Shown here one piece after another: positions 24,293 to 39,280 of a stretch of 64,000 bases of DNA; the stretch's first letter is position 1; each line of letters opens with the position of its first letter. Source of the stretch: Certhia americana (lineage: Eukaryota > Chordata > Aves > Passeriformes > Certhiidae); assembly GCA_018697195.1 (NCBI GenBank), contig CM031857.1, forward strand, positions 91,523,991 through 91,587,990, given 5' to 3'. Under the pieces are notes generated by a model. It searched no databases. It had not been told where the DNA came from and saw nothing but the letters and a program-made list of their open reading frames with translations. The position numbers and the translations under genes were made by a program.

Positions 24293-27200
24293 TATGGAAG
24301 GAATAAGCCAAGGTGGGGGTGGAGAGTGAGTGAGCAAGCTTTTAAAAGATAAGAGGAAGGAAGTAACAACAGGATGACAGAGAATAGGAAGGGATGGGAT
24401 TAAGGGACAGTTTCTTAAATTAGAGGTAAACACAGGGAGGCTTTACCGGAAGCTTAAATAAAGGAAGAAAGCATTAGGACTGGAACTGTTAAAACTAGAG
24501 GCCTATGAGCTCTGATATTATTCTTTTCTCATTTTCTCTTGTTTTGTCAGCTTTACCCCACACTGTGGGATTTTTGTTGTCTTCCCAGAAGTCTTTATCT
24601 GGAACACTGGCTGCAAGTAAAATAGTCTTTATCTGGAACACTAGAAGTGAAATAAACATGAACTGTCAAACTCAAACTTTAGCTCTGGCACTACAACTCC
24701 CATCACATCAGTAAATTGTGGATCTGAAACCAGAACTTAAAAAATAAGTAGTTTCCTATTTTCACAGTTTATGTAACTGTATCTCTCTCCTCTCCTGTAA
24801 AACCACAAGAAAGAAAAATCAACCTCCCCCCAGGAATGCTGTTAAAGATGGAAACCCCATATATTTTTAGCAGGTCTACAAATCACAAAACTAAGGCTAT
24901 TTTGATCTCCTTCTTTTCAATGAGGCAAAGTAGATGAGGATATTTTACTGGCCAAGAGATTGTGATAGGTTGTTTGAGACTGGCAATTTTTAATAGATTA
25001 CATGTTGATTACTCATAGAACAATTCCAAGACACTCTGTAGTCTGCTTCTCTAAGGCACTAAGCAACTGCAGTGGTAACTCTACTTTGTTGTCCAGGAAT
25101 TTATAATGGAAAATTATATTTCCCCCTGCAAAATTCCCAGCTTCTATTTTGTGACAGACAAGTTATAAAATAACTTAAATTGTTCTGAATTTTACCCAGA
25201 ATAAGATGACAAAACAGTGGGGGCAACAATCTGTTCACTCAGCAAAGGAGATGCAGTGCAAAACATTTTAACTAAAGTACACAAAACAGAATTCAAAGTC
25301 AGTGCACCTTACAGAGCTTGTTTCAGCCTAATAAAAGCAATGCTATTGAGACAGATCATTATCCTTACAGACTAGTTTGTCCTCAACCTTTCTTTGGGGA
25401 TCATAGATTGAAACTAGCATGGTTCTTGATGTATCTTTTTATTCTCTTGGTAGTAACAGCACTTGAAATGACCTTTTAGTTTATCATTAGGTTTATTACT
25501 CTGTATAGCTGCCTCTGCACATATGATACTATTCATAAACATAAGGAGACACAATTTCAAGGAAATAGCTCATTTTTCTGCCGTGCTCAGATCCACAATA
25601 ATAACCAGTAGATCAGGATAGGATAAGTGATTACTAATACAATGAATGTTCTTACCAAAGGAGCTGGCTTGAAGCAGGAAGTTTTTATAAAGCTAAGCAT
25701 TACTGAAAAATAAGTCTAAAAGCTCAAGAATAGCTTCCATTTGCAGTGACACCTGATGATGGTAGCTGGTGCTAGTAGGTGGGGTGTCTGAAAGAGCCTG
25801 AGAACTCACCTTATGACAGTGAACATCCCTCAAGCTCTCAAGCTGGTTATCTCTGATACAAAGGCTGTTCCCATTTGAAAATTTGTTTCTAATGTAACAG
25901 GAGAATACATCAGAGCTTTAAGTGAAGCAAATACATATTTGCCCTTGAACTGTAACAAAATTCAGTAAAGCAAAAAAAAGGGAGCTCTTTGTTGCCTGTA
26001 AAGTTGCCTGAGAATAGTGTGAAAACACTTTTTACAGTTGTTCTATCAGGGTTATGTGGGCATTTATGCTAGTTTATTTAGGATGTTTACAATAGAACCT
26101 CATGGCTTTTCCTCTTGGGTCCAGGTTTTAAGAATTGTCTTTAGTAGTAAATTATGTATTTCAAACAAGTATGGCTTTTAGCAAGGCCATACTCTGTCTT
26201 TCTGTCACTAACAGAACTAAACACCATATTCAAATATGCAGGAAAACAAATTTTCCAACAGCAACAAGGGGATGAGGGTGCCCCAGCTGTACAGCATAAA
26301 TGAATGCAGAGATTCATTGCAGTTTGCATACACTCCTAGAAAGGTGTCACTGTCCAATAATTCCAGTCATAGCCTACCACTACCTAAGTCAAACTAACTG
26401 ATTTGGACTACTACATAAATATTGGCAGTTTCTTAGCCAGTGGTTTGCATGAGAGACAGCTTACCAGTTCATGTGTGAGTGTGTATTGCTGCCCAGTCTA
26501 GAAGTGCAGTCGATCCCTGTTTAGCTAGTAGTGGCAATCTGGTGCTCTCCTATTTCTACCCTTCTGTCACTTTTGGCTGAGAAAGACATTCCTGCAACGT
26601 TCCTCACATAGGTCATTAAGATGTTTTTCCAAGGATCTGTCAGCCTGGCTACCTAATCATTGTTTCAGCCTTCAAACCCCTATTCTTAACCTTACACCTT
26701 CATTTTGGTGTGGCACACTCCTTACTCTCTTACTTTGATAGGCCTAATGCCTAAAGAGCAATCACCAGCCATACTAATTTTTGCAAAGGGGACTTGCAGT
26801 TATTATTAATGTTTTCAGGTCCATTCATCTCAGGGGTTTATAATGTCAGCATAGCATTTAAATGACAAAATGGAATCACATATTTTGGGCATTTTAAAAT
26901 CTGCACAGTGCTTCAAAGAGACTGTGATGGCTGGGGGAGAATTCATAGCTCTTACAACAACTGATGTTTTAAAAAGCAATGTATTTTTAAAAAGAAGCAG
27001 GTATTCATGAAGGTAATCCTGAATAAGAATTCTTGGTGATACTTTGCAAGTAAAAATCTGAGGGTTTGTCCATGTGAGGAAATTAACTATGGCTGAACTA
27101 CGGCTGTAAAATTATAATGCTGCAGCAGCTACTGCTTGTATAACTCTTTGTTCCTACACAGACAGTATTCTCGAATACTAAATTGTTTTGGGGGATTTTT

Positions 27201-29889
27201 TTGGTAGACCTTACACTGCTTCAGAACTCACATAAACTCTTTCTGCCTCATAATCACTTGGCCCCCTACTACTGAAATCAGCCTTCCATTTTTTCTTTTG
27301 TGCAAATGCCCCTTTACCAAATTACACTTTTGCATAACCAATGACTACAGAAAATGTCTGCAACTGCTAATTATAGGCAGGGGAAAAAAAAAAAAAAAGA
27401 AAACCAAAACCAACAAAGAACCTTACATGGTAAGGGAGTGTGTGCAAAAGAGAGACAGAAGGCCAGAGCCGAGGCTACCACATTTTATGTACAGTACTAA
27501 GGAGTATGGTTAAGGTGATCCTTGACCAGGAAGAGAAATCACTATACTCCATCAGAGAATATGAAACTCCTTCCCTCACTTTTCTGGGATTTGCCAGTTT
27601 ATTGTGTGCAGCACTGGCAGATGAGCCCTAAAAAAGTTTGTTGCAGTGATTTAAAAAAGAAGCAACACATGATTTAGGGAAAAAGCTGAGGCAGTTCAAC
27701 ACAGCACCTTCAGTGAGCGAATTTCAATTGGTTTTCAACTTAGTATTGCAGGAAACTTTGAGAGAAAAGGGACTGAAGTATTTACAGTGCATATAAATCA
27801 CAATAAAAATGGGAACACTTTTTCAGTTATCTACTTGATGAATAGTAAGGAGGAACAATATTAAGCTTGAAGCTTAAAAATTTAATATGGATAATGCAGA
27901 AGCAGGGTTGGTTCAGCCAGGGATCTGATATTGTAATAACCAAACAAAAATGGAACTTGAGTGGTTTATATGTGTTATCAGAACTCTTCAGATGAATGGA
28001 AGTTTTAGTAAGAGGATATACTTTTTAATGTAAACTCTATAGTCTTCTGATAAATGTTTAATATTAAACTTATCTAAAATTCTAATAAAATAAAACGTAC
28101 AAGGACAACATATACATGAAGTAGTTCAAATTGCTTTTACCATGGTTCTAAGAAACAGTTTATATTGTGTTTGCTATCACAGAACCCTGTTTAATAAGAA
28201 AATGGGAGTCGGAGTCAAATCAAAAAATGGGAATCTCTGTAACAGAAATAAAAAAATTCTCACTCATCAGATGAAACCAGCCGCAATACCTTGTGAAGAC
28301 TGGTCCATCAGTGCACACCACACCATGGACTCCATCCTACAGGCATAGCTTGAACTGAAAGGCATTATCATTTTTAAGTTTGTAGTCCCAAATTTTTTTA
28401 CGCTTGCCAGGAATGGGATAATAATTAAAATTAAACACTATCGCTACAGAAGATACAGCTAAGTGGCTTTTTTTACATTAAAATTTTTTTTTTAGGCCTA
28501 TATACTTTTTCTTCTAAAAATGCTCAAATAATCAAGTTTATTGGTAAGAATATAATTAAATAAATAAAATATAATTAAATATATATTGCAACACATTCCC
28601 TAAAATAAATTCTTAGCAAGAAGTTCACCTTTTCCTAAGTACCTCCCTCTTCCTATCAGGAAATAGAAACTTAGCATGTGAACCATGTATGTTAACACAA
28701 GAATTTGAATTCTGAATCAGAAAAGGGCCCGAGCCAACTTCCAAAGAATAAAAGGTAACATCTAGTCACACTTCTTTTGTTACGATCTCCCTCTTCTAGT
28801 CTGGAGAAAACAAACAGGACTCAAGTTGGTAGTGAAGTGACTTGCTGGACTGAATGAAAAACAAGGATTAAGAGTCCCAGATTCCCACTCAAGCACCATC
28901 TGCAGTGAGTTACATTTCCTGCTCACTCCTATAGACTTTGTTCCGCTTAGAGAAGACCTGTGAATTCTCTTAGTTAACCAATGTAATATAAATTCCCAAC
29001 TAGGAATGTATGATCAATGTGACAAAGCAGTCAGTTAGGAACAACATTAAGAATTCACATACTTGTGCTGATTTTGAACACTGATGCTACAAATTCCACA
29101 AAGTCTCAGTTCTGCTATTGTACGACAGCTAAAGGAGTTTATTTGTCTAAATATATTTTCAGGAAGATGCCTCTGTCAGGGAGATGCTGGCAGCATCCAT
29201 GCCTGTGCAAAAAATGGTCCCCATTGCTGGGAACTTCAGAAATATTCCAGTATTTCAGCTTTTGTTACCATCTCATCCTTAAGAATGTTGCGCTTTGCTG
29301 TGTACCAATTAGTGTGTATATTACTATTACTGCAAGTTTGGCTAGTGTAGAAACAACCACAATTTTCTTTTTTTTTTGTTACAAAATTCCAACTTGACCA
29401 CATATTTACAAAGAATAATGAAGACCCTTGAAGACAGAATAAAATCAGGTTTAATGTAGCTATTCCAAGGCTCAGTAAATGGTCTTTTCCTCTCTCTGTC
29501 TTTATTTCTCTGACAAGCAATTCACACTTAATTTGTACAGAGCACCATTTAGTCTTGATGTGCACTCTGTCTTCCCAGATTAGTTTAGTCAAATAGTCAC
29601 CTCATCCCCTACATCTAAACAGCTGTTTTGTTACAAGAGATACCTTATGGCCAGTCAGCAGAGAAATCCTCAGTATATGGTGGAAGAGAGCTGCTGAAGC
29701 TACTTCAAAATGAATGAATTAGCAGACAGTAGGTTAGCAAGGTGACCCAAAGACACAAGCAGCAAAATGCCCAAGAACATGAGAAGCTACTGATTTGTAG
29801 TCCAGTATTTTGTCTCAATGGCAGAAGGAGATGTCATTCATGGACAGCATGTAAGCCTAGTCATCATTTGCAGTCCATTTCTTTTGTAT
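24293..29889. other. Unique AT-rich non-coding stretch
   Basis: No gene or named repeat recognised. It includes an A run at about 27385-27399. Overlapping frames at 29065-29397 (plus) and 29236-29592 (minus) carry no family features. Confidence 0.55.
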
Positions 29890-30350
29890 TCCCTTAGCAC
29901 AAAAATAACTACACCAGGAATTTCAGAGGGTACCTCCCTGTCTAGGCCTTCTTAATCACTTTATGGACTTACTGCCCATGAATTTTTCTGACTCCTGTTT
30001 TGAAAACCCCCTGAGGGTCCGTGTCTGCAATCTCTTGTGGCAGCAAACTCTGGAAATACACTATTCAATGGGTAAAAGGTTTGGCTGCTTCTTTGATTTA
30101 ATTTAGTTTCCTACTATGTTCACTGAGTAGCCTCTAATTCACACAATGTGGAATTTGGTGAACAGCAGTTCTGGATTATCTTTGTGCCAGAACTTCACTC
30201 ATCTTCCCCCCTTTCTTCCCCAAAGAAAAGTATGACTCCAATTTATTACACAACTCTTGATTAGTCACATGATCAAAACCACCTGTGTTGTATTTTATTT
30301 TAGTAGAGAATTTTGAACTTGTAGACAATGTTCTCATAATCTCTGAGAAG
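29890..30350 (-). mobile_element. Ancient CR1 LINE fragment (3' part)
   Basis: The plus strand matches the reverse complement of the CR1 3' region in diverged form: CCCATGAATTTTTCTGACTCCTGTTTTGAAAACCC, then TCTTGTGGCAGCAAACTCTGGAAATACA, then a TTTAATTTAGTTTCCTACT block and CTCTAATTCACACAATGTGG. These correspond to the familiar old reptile/bird CR1 order of short-linker, Cys-Gly-like, and 'leftover C-terminus' sequence. Divergence is high and the ends are blurred. It is older than the CR1 at 39.3 kb. Its boundaries are approximate. Confidence 0.7.
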
Positions 30351-33300
30351 CTTTAGCTAAAAAACCACACACATCAATAGTAATGTTCATATTTCTCTTC
30401 AAGTGGAAGCAAAAGGGAGAACAGAATGAGTATTTCTAGCTGCTATTAAAGGTGTCCATAGAAATGATATAGTTTGTACTGTGAGATTTCAGGCTAGGCA
30501 AGCAATCATGAAATTAAGGACTGTACTATAATGTGTATGGAAGGTAAGAAAAAACTTAAATTGTGAGGTCATGTGGAGCTTCCCTCAGAATCAGCACCTC
30601 AGAATTAGAAAAGACAGTGGGGATTAAGATGAGTGAGAATGAAAGGCCCAACTGCTCTCTGACATTTGGGAGCCTGGATGTCTCTTTCTCTAGGAAAAAA
30701 TCCTTCACTATATAATTTCCATATTTTAAGCATCAATTTGGGTACAATTTAAGCATCATCATAATATTGCTGTAATATAACTTCTTGGTGTGACTTTCCT
30801 TTCAAAATGCATTTTAAAATACAGAAAAATTTGAATAGACATCATGAACATATACCTTCCTATGCATCATTATACCATTTGCTGACGGTATCTCCTTTCC
30901 TTTAACCTTAAAAACCCTGCTTTTATAATCCTCAAATCAACTACAGCAAGGTATATCACCTAATTTTCTCTCTTTTATCCCTACTGTTACAGTATATTTC
31001 CATAGAAATACTTAACCTATGCTTACCAGTGACACAAACAACTTGAGTGCCGCGTCCTGTGAAGTCTGGGGACCAAGGTCAGCTCATTGCCTATTTCAAT
31101 ACTCATGTCTCCACACACACCCCAGAGTAAATCAGGTACATATGCACAGCATTTATTTCAGTCCTTTCCTTGTTCATCTCAAAACTGTTGTTTAATAATG
31201 GTTATTTGCAGGCTGAAATGTTTAAGCCTTATGTTTGACTGGGAACTAGAAAGCAGAAAGAAACTTCCTGCTCTTTCTAGCTCCAGGACCTGCCAGGCCC
31301 CTCTTTTCCAGATTTTGCTGACACCTGAAGCCCTAACAAACACAAGCAGCTGAACTTTGCCACTTCTTTGCCCAGGGTGTCAAAGGAATAATCACACCCT
31401 AACTTCTTAATCTACCTATGGCTCCTCTTGTCTTGTTCCCCTTCCCATGCTCTGCTGTGCATTGTAATTCCTTGGCTTTCTGACTGTTGCCTCCAACCTC
31501 CCTCTTGTTTTGCCCTTCAACTTGCTACACTTGTATTGAGTTTCCTGTCCTTTGGCTCGGCTTCTGATCCCAGGTCTTGCCTAGATGCTTGCCTTGTACA
31601 TCTTTACCCTTCAATTGCCTGACTTAGACTTGCCTTGCTCTGATTGGGCTCTACATCCAACTCTAGCCAGACCCTGGAACTATATTTAATCACATGTTCA
31701 CAAATGCTTGTTCCAAATTTTTGAGGAAACTGCTTGAACTTCCAACCCAAACACTTCTAGTATTTGAATTCTAGAATTCTGGGATTCCCGTGGTAGAAGG
31801 AGGGGAGCATTCACAGAGGGCTGAATGTGGGTCACTGTCACCATAGAAAAGTGACAGACAGACCTTGTGATGCCTGAGTAAGCTTACAAATTTTCCTCAC
31901 TTCAGACATCCCATAAAATTTGGAGGGAGGGTATGAGTATCATCCACTAATCATCTCTAAAATGATGATTAATAGAGTTCTCAGCTCATGATGGGATATC
32001 AAATGTGAAAAGGCAAGCAGAATAAAAGAGCATAGATTTTAATTTGCTTGGTTGTATATACTGAATTGAGCAGAGACATTTCAAAAATGTAACCACCTAA
32101 CTAGACAACGAACTTTGCTACTGTGGCTGCATATGCATACAGATGGTGAGGTTTTGGCAAAGGCAGAAGCAAAACCAAACTCCAGCACTTGGATCCCACA
32201 GTCTTTTAGAACTTGGAGGTTTCATGCTCGGAAAAAACAGCTGATTTCTGAATAAAAATAAAATCTGAATAAAAGTGGAAAGAAGGAATACCTTGATTTT
32301 GTTTCTCTTTGCTGAGATAATGAATATTTTACTGAACATGGGAAATAACTAATCTACTCTTTATAATTTATGGAAAGCAATCTGAAAACTCACTAAAGAC
32401 TGGAGAATCACAGTGTCCTCTAACCCTTCAACTCTGTTTTTTTACTATATTCCTATTTTTTCCCACCTTTCTTTCCAATCTGAAAAGAAGGGACTGGTGG
32501 CAAGCTTCCTCGGTTCTCCAGTCCTCAATTTCAATTTGTGATGTGAACACCTAAAGGCCAAAATGCAGAAGTCTGTCCTCGGTCCTTATGCAGGCATAAC
32601 TGTTATTAACTTTTGATAAACTTGACTCATTTTTGTAACATTTTATGTATTTTCTTCTAAAACATTTGAAATGGTATATCCATGTAGTACATACAGGACA
32701 TGGGTATTTACCCACTTACATGGGTGATATTGAAATGTTTGCTGTTTGAGGTGGTATGAACAAAGCCATTGCATTGATGGTTTTTTCGTGCCTGAATAAT
32801 GTATCCAATCCGGCTTCATTTTGCTAATATCACTATACTAAACCATGATATATAATTTTTATATATTCTAAGTATTTTTTAGCTACATGCGGTAGAGTCG
32901 AACAAAAAACCCTACCCCAAAATGACATAATGACATTACTGAGGCTGGTTTCTGTGAAAATAGTACTTACAAAGTATAGTATAGTAGTCACTATATATAT
33001 TCATTCCCTCTCCCATCACTTAATTACATCACCCTTTAAGACAGACATATAATGTAATTAGAGATTTGAACAGTTCACAGCCAGATCACTTAAAGTAACA
33101 TTGTTAATGGGCTTTAGAAGTTCTCCCCTTAATATTGCCAGTGTTATAACTTCTAATTACCTTAATAATTAGGGCTGTGTCATTCATGATTGAGGTAACA
33201 GTTGCTACCACTAATGGGTATTAGAGGTCTCTCACAAGGCATGTTTTGATGTTCTCGCCGAGTTGCTTAGGGCAGGCAAGAGCTATTTGTCCTTAGAAAC

Positions 33301-36300
33301 ATAGTGGTTGCTATGTGGTGGCCTGGGCAGAGGCATCCTTACTAACCACTTTAATACTGCCACCACCACTGCTGCTTTCACTGAGGAGTGACTGTATTAA
33401 AGGCACTCACCATGTGCTGCCCTTGAAATGCAAATGTGGCACCTATGGATGAAATCTGTTGAACTCTAATTGCTATTGTTACTATTGCTACAAATAACAG
33501 CATAAAGTTGAATGTCAAACCTGACTGATATTCAAAGAAATCCATAGGTAATTCTTCCACATTCCCAACCCTACAAATTAGCAGTGGTTATGATTTGCAA
33601 AGTTCAAGATGACACATTTGTTTCATTATGCATGAGTAATTCAGAAGAGTAACTACAACTAGGTTAAAGTGTAAAGGAAAGCAATTGGGATTTGCAGCTA
33701 TTTTGCCATAATAAAATCTAGAATCACCTTTTCAAGTATGTTTTTTCTAAAGACTTCTGGCATAGATTGAAACCAACTCTTCTATGAAGAATAAGAGTCA
33801 AAGGTTCCTCCTAATTTGTCTGAAACTAGTTCAGAGATAAAGGCTTGTTTTTTGGCCATGTTACACTTTGAGGCTTAACAGTTCATTCATAAGACAGTGG
33901 AGAATTCAGGATTTACTCCTACTTCCATAGCTCAAATTCACCAAGATTTATGTAACTGGAGAAGAAAAAAAGTTTGGAAAGCTATTAAACACACGTAGAT
34001 TGGAAAAAAAGTCAACTTCATTGGACAGACTTTCACCAAACTGCCTTTAATAATCAAGGTTGTCCCTGAGGACTGGGGACAGAATGACTTATCTCATTTA
34101 CTTTGGTTTTTGGAGCGTTATTATACTGCATTATATCACTGTGAGGGAAAATATTAAATCCTCATGGATTGGAAGAGCATTTACTTCTTAGATTTGTTTG
34201 TTTTCCAGTCACAGATTCAACTGATTTCCTGACTCAGGTTAAATTACACTGAACAGGTAAAAGGCCAACTCTGTGATGTAGAGAAGAATGCCCTGGGGAT
34301 AAAAAAAAAGATTGATTTATACCAGTCCCACTAAAAACACCCAGGAACTTAACATTTATTAGACTGGACATGAAGGACATACTCATATAGATAAGATACA
34401 CATGGTAAATTAGCCCTTTAAGGTACAACATTGAAATCAATACTCTACACAGACACCACAAAGACACTCTCATTCCTCTTCATCTAAATTAAAATCTAGG
34501 TAAAAAATAGAAAAAATATGGGAAAACAAATCCTAAACTCATGTATCTACTTGACCAACAGGTGTGAGCATTTCCCCCTCCTCATCAGGCAAATATATAA
34601 TGTGCTCATGGTTGAATCAGATTTAATTTCTAAAGACTTCCGATATTAGTTTGGCAAGTATCTTTGCTTCTTTGTGTCCCTTTTCAGAGAAAACAAAGTA
34701 ATTACAAGAGCACTACCTTTGTCTGCTTTGACCTGAAATAGTACTAGACACACTCCTTCAGATACAATCTCATCAAGGAAAGAATTCCAGTTAAGAGTGA
34801 TCATATTTCCTGTTGACTAAAACATAGAATTCCAGGATTAAAAAATCTCTATATTAAAGTAATCATAAAGATTTTTAGATCAGCAAGTCATACACATATC
34901 TATGTGTTCCTATACAGTGTATGTGCATACATACTTATGTATACACAGACAAATCTCACAAATTATAGTGACACTAGTGCAAAACATTTTTCTCACACAT
35001 TCCTAGCCATTTGGCTAAAAATCTATTCCATTAAATTTCAGAGCAGTCATGACAGAAATTCTACTGCTATACTCAAACTACAAGGTGAAAGGCATTAGAT
35101 CTTAGATCACATGAAACTATGTCAAGATCATTTTAGGAGCCTGAAATTACTTGTAATGCAAGACAAACAAGTAATTCAAACTACTCTATGCAATCAATAT
35201 CTACAAATATGTCAATCTTACATGAAGAAGCTGAACAAAGTGTACCTGTACACATACACATAGAGGAACTGAAAAATGTCTCCTTCAAAAGGAGTAGCAG
35301 TTCAGACTGGTTTTCAACTTAAAAAAAAAAAAAAAAATGTGTTTTGGGTAAAGGCTCATGGTTGACCTAGGCTAGTTAATTCAATTTTTAATTTTACATC
35401 ATATAGATAGGAAGTAATTGCAGTATATCATACACATTCTTAAAATCACCTCCAAATAAAGGACAAGTAAAGGAAAGGAAAAGTAATATGAAAGAGAGCC
35501 AAATCTATGCCATCTCTATGCTACCTAAGTCTTAGTTTAAGTGATTTTATGGGCATCTGAATGATCATCTAGGTTTTCTTAATGTTCACTAGAGCGGAAC
35601 AGGTACTTCTAAGGGCCAAATTTAGCTCACCCTTGGTGGATAACCCAAAGAAGTTATGGAGCCTGTTACATGCTGGGAGATATTCAAAACTTGAATATTT
35701 GATTCAAGTTTTGAATATTCAATTATTCAACCCATTTGGATAACTTGTGTGCTACAAGTATGCCTATCCCTGTCCACTGGCAGTACAATGAACCTGTGCT
35801 TACCAACCCTTCCCTGAAGATTTCTCGCTGATGAGGAGAGCTCCCGATGCTGCCCCTCTGCCTGCCCTCTCCTACTAGGTGACACTGCAAAGTCAAGCAC
35901 TGCCTGTGTTTCAGGACAACAAAGTTCCCTAGACAGACAGAGAAGCTTTCATGGTCTGGAAATGGTTCACATTGCTCTTAGCTGTCTTTTTTGAATGTCT
36001 TTGGAGCAGGAACAGATATGTCAAAAAACTTTCAAAGTCTGAAGTAGTAGAAAATGCACAGTAGAACTGCCAAAGCCAGTGCAAAACATGAGTCTGGATA
36101 GTTTTAATTACAAAAGGACAAGAATGCTGACTTTTTTCATGCTGCTTACTCTATGGAGGCCCTTACTTTATTTTGGCCTAGCTCATGTGTACCTCTGAAA
36201 GTATTTTGGTAGCCTGTATCCCAACTAGATGGCAGTATATAATGAATGACATGCCTTTGTCTAGGATATTCTATGGGCATACTTAAAGCTTTTTTTTTCC

Positions 36301-39280
36301 AAGGTGTGTGAAAATGTCTCCCCTGAGGATACTCAGCACAAAAAATGGCAGTGCCTCACCTGTGCATGCACTGGCTTTGTCTAGCTGTTGGAATGTACGC
36401 TTACATTGTACCATACAGTTCTAGCACCCTCAAATCATCCAGATGGAGGCCTGGCTGGATTATTCAGTGGTATCCAGCCAGATGAATGCCTGTCCTTCCT
36501 TACAACGAAACCCAGAAGATGATGGAGATGAGTTACTGGTATGAGCTAAGACAAATCTCTGTCAATACCAGTTTTTAAAAAACCCAAACCAACTGTAACA
36601 TTAGTGCCAATGTCACACTTTGCCCTTGGAGATCAACATGAGAATTTCATGTGACTTCACATGAAACTTCACCTACCCCTAGGAGTGAGATACAGCCAGA
36701 AGGTGCATCCAGATGCAGAAACAGAGAAATACCTCCAGGTGTCAAGTACAGGCTGGGCAAAACTGCTTTTGCCACCTATCCATCCCACAATCAACAAGAG
36801 TCTTCTGCAGCTTGTTTTTAACCCTGACATACTCATCTCCTCTGGCAACCCAGATAAGGAAATTAAGAAAACAAACATAGTTTCCCTCATATTCCAAGAG
36901 GATATAAAGTTCATTTTTTCTATCAGATGTAGTCACTAAATTAGAATATCTTTCGAGTACTAAAATGTTTTACATACATTACATATGCAACTCATAACTG
37001 AAAACCTTTTACACACATGGAGGATAAACACTTAAAAAATTCCATCAGTGTTTTCCTGAAGAAGAAGTATTGGTTAAGATCTTCCCACTAGGTAAAGTGA
37101 TGGTATCTCAAACTGCCAATTGTATTGATCACAGTTGAGCTAAGAAAAGTATATTCAAACATATCTTTCTAAAAAAGCCCAGCAACGTTCCTGTCAATGC
37201 CACACTCTATGTCACTAGGCAGTTAAAGGAGAAAAAAAGCAACCTCACTCCAAACTCTACTGTGATATTTTCCCAACTTCCAAAAAGGCACAAGCAATAT
37301 CTCCTTCTGATATTAATATATCCAGACTACCAGTTTTAATGATTTTTAAGGTGAAACTACTTTATTATATTGTCCTCATGCATCAAAAAGTCATCACTAG
37401 AGTTACTAGAATGCTGAACATCTGCATGTTTATGAAGAAAGGAGTGATGAATAAGATAAAACCGTCCCTTTACTGATCTCAGGCTGCTCTTTCAGATTAA
37501 AAGAGTGAAATTAAATAATATCATAACATTAAAGACCTCAGAGCTTGCTGAGAGTGAGTTCATGACAGGCACAAACACTAAGAACTACATTTATTCAACA
37601 TTCTTCACTGACACATCGTTATACCACAGGCACATGCCTGTACACATGGATACACATAGATTAAACACATTTCTTTTTGTTCTAAGATTTCTACTTATTT
37701 TGTTCTTTTTGAATATATTACTCCATCAAAAAAATTTAACGTCTTGAAGAATATTGGAGAAATGAATAATGTATGCACAGGCTTGTGTGCTATGTGAAAA
37801 TGTTGTATGAGTCAACAGCAATTCTACAGGTCTGTTTCCTTGCACAGAGTTTCAGCAGTTCATGCTAAATAAAGCCCTGTTTCTGCCCCTCTCTATCATA
37901 TGATTTAGCAGGTGCGCTTTTGAAAAAATGAGTAATTGCATTTAAGTCAACCTGCATGCACTGAAGTTAAGCACCGCTTAAGTGTTTGCAGGATTAGGGT
38001 TTAAGCTTCCAATTATCCCTATTGCAGCTGTGTGACATATACCCCAATGAATGCATTTCTCATCAGTTTTAATTCACGTTTTCTCTTTCTGGGGACTGAA
38101 AATGGCAAACATGAGTAGAGGCTGAGTGGTGTTGTTTCTGTGAGGCCTACACACCTAATAAAACATAATATTTACTCTCATTATTATCATCAATAATTGA
38201 GTTAGAGATTCACTATATGACCCAGTGAATACATATGAATGACTATATGATCATGCTAACATGCTACCTCACTTCAAGAAACTGCCTGAAGTTTTAAATT
38301 CAATATTGGGTAACTTAAAAAAAAAATTAAAATACATATAAATATTTATATGTGTGTAGTGGGTTAAGTACGTCACTAGAATGAAACCGGCAATTGCTAG
38401 AGAGGTTTTGTGGTTGGTGTTATTCAGAAGGTCATAGTACCCCAATCCTATGGATACTTAAAAAAAATGTCCAGACTACATTGTTTTACCACCAATTAGA
38501 CTCTGCTGTGATCTTACATGTAAGTCATATGCAAAGCAAGCAAAAGGTATCCTACTGTAATACAGGTAACATACAGGTATCATACTGTAATTTTTGTCAC
38601 ACGATACTCAGAAAAATTTATGAAATCAGGACCTTGTCCATTAACTTGAAAAGTGCACAAACTCTTGATGCTACATTACTAGTTGAAATTAGTACCCAAG
38701 AAAGTAAACTGTATTTATTGTCTGATGGCAGTGAAACCAACAGAATCTCCTAAGAGACATCAGACAACTCTTAGAAAACACTAATACTTAGGATTCCTGC
38801 CAGAAGAAAAATAAAAAACCAAGCAACTCTTAAGGTTGCAGGGATCTGACTTTTTTCTTTGCTTAAGTCTGCATTTGATGGACCTATTGACATAAACCCT
38901 GGAATCACGGTGTCTTACCAATTAGAAAAGACTATGGTCTTCCACACGTGAATGGACATCTGGATGCAGAGATGTAAAGGTGAATATGCTGCTTGCCTGG
39001 CTTTCCTTCAGGATAGGGTCTAGACACAGCCAGAATGAAGATGAAATCCAAGAACTTGAGAACACTTCAAAATCTGATAATAAAGACATGGCTCAATTCA
39101 TTGTAAGGTTTAATGGCCTTTCCTTGTTCTACCTTTGTCTTAGCAGGATTCAGGTTTGGTCTCAACAGGAAGTCACAGAACTCCTCAGACTTTTGGGGTT
39201 TCTCCTTCACAATGACCAAGGATAGTTACTGAAGCAAATATCAGTGAGAACTGTATTTTAGTTCCTTATGTTACATATTG
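30351..39280. other. Long unique AT-rich non-coding stretch
   Basis: No gene identified. A C/T-rich segment with degenerate CTTGCCT-like words at about 31.25-31.66 kb might be an old repeat but could not be assigned. A 14-bp palindrome (GAATTCTAGAATTC) lies at 31766-31779, a 17-bp hairpin at 35680-35718 (listed separately), an A run at about 35322-35337, and a 30-bp-period partial duplication at 38546-38590. Overlapping frames at 36661-36939 on both strands have no family features. Confidence 0.5.
35680..35718. repeat. 17-bp perfect hairpin
   Basis: Arms 35680-35696 and 35702-35718 are perfect reverse complements separated by a 5-nt loop. The unit is AT-rich (ATATTCAAAACTTGAAT). It could be a cruciform or a small foldback remnant. 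No transposon ends were seen around it. Confidence 0.85.
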
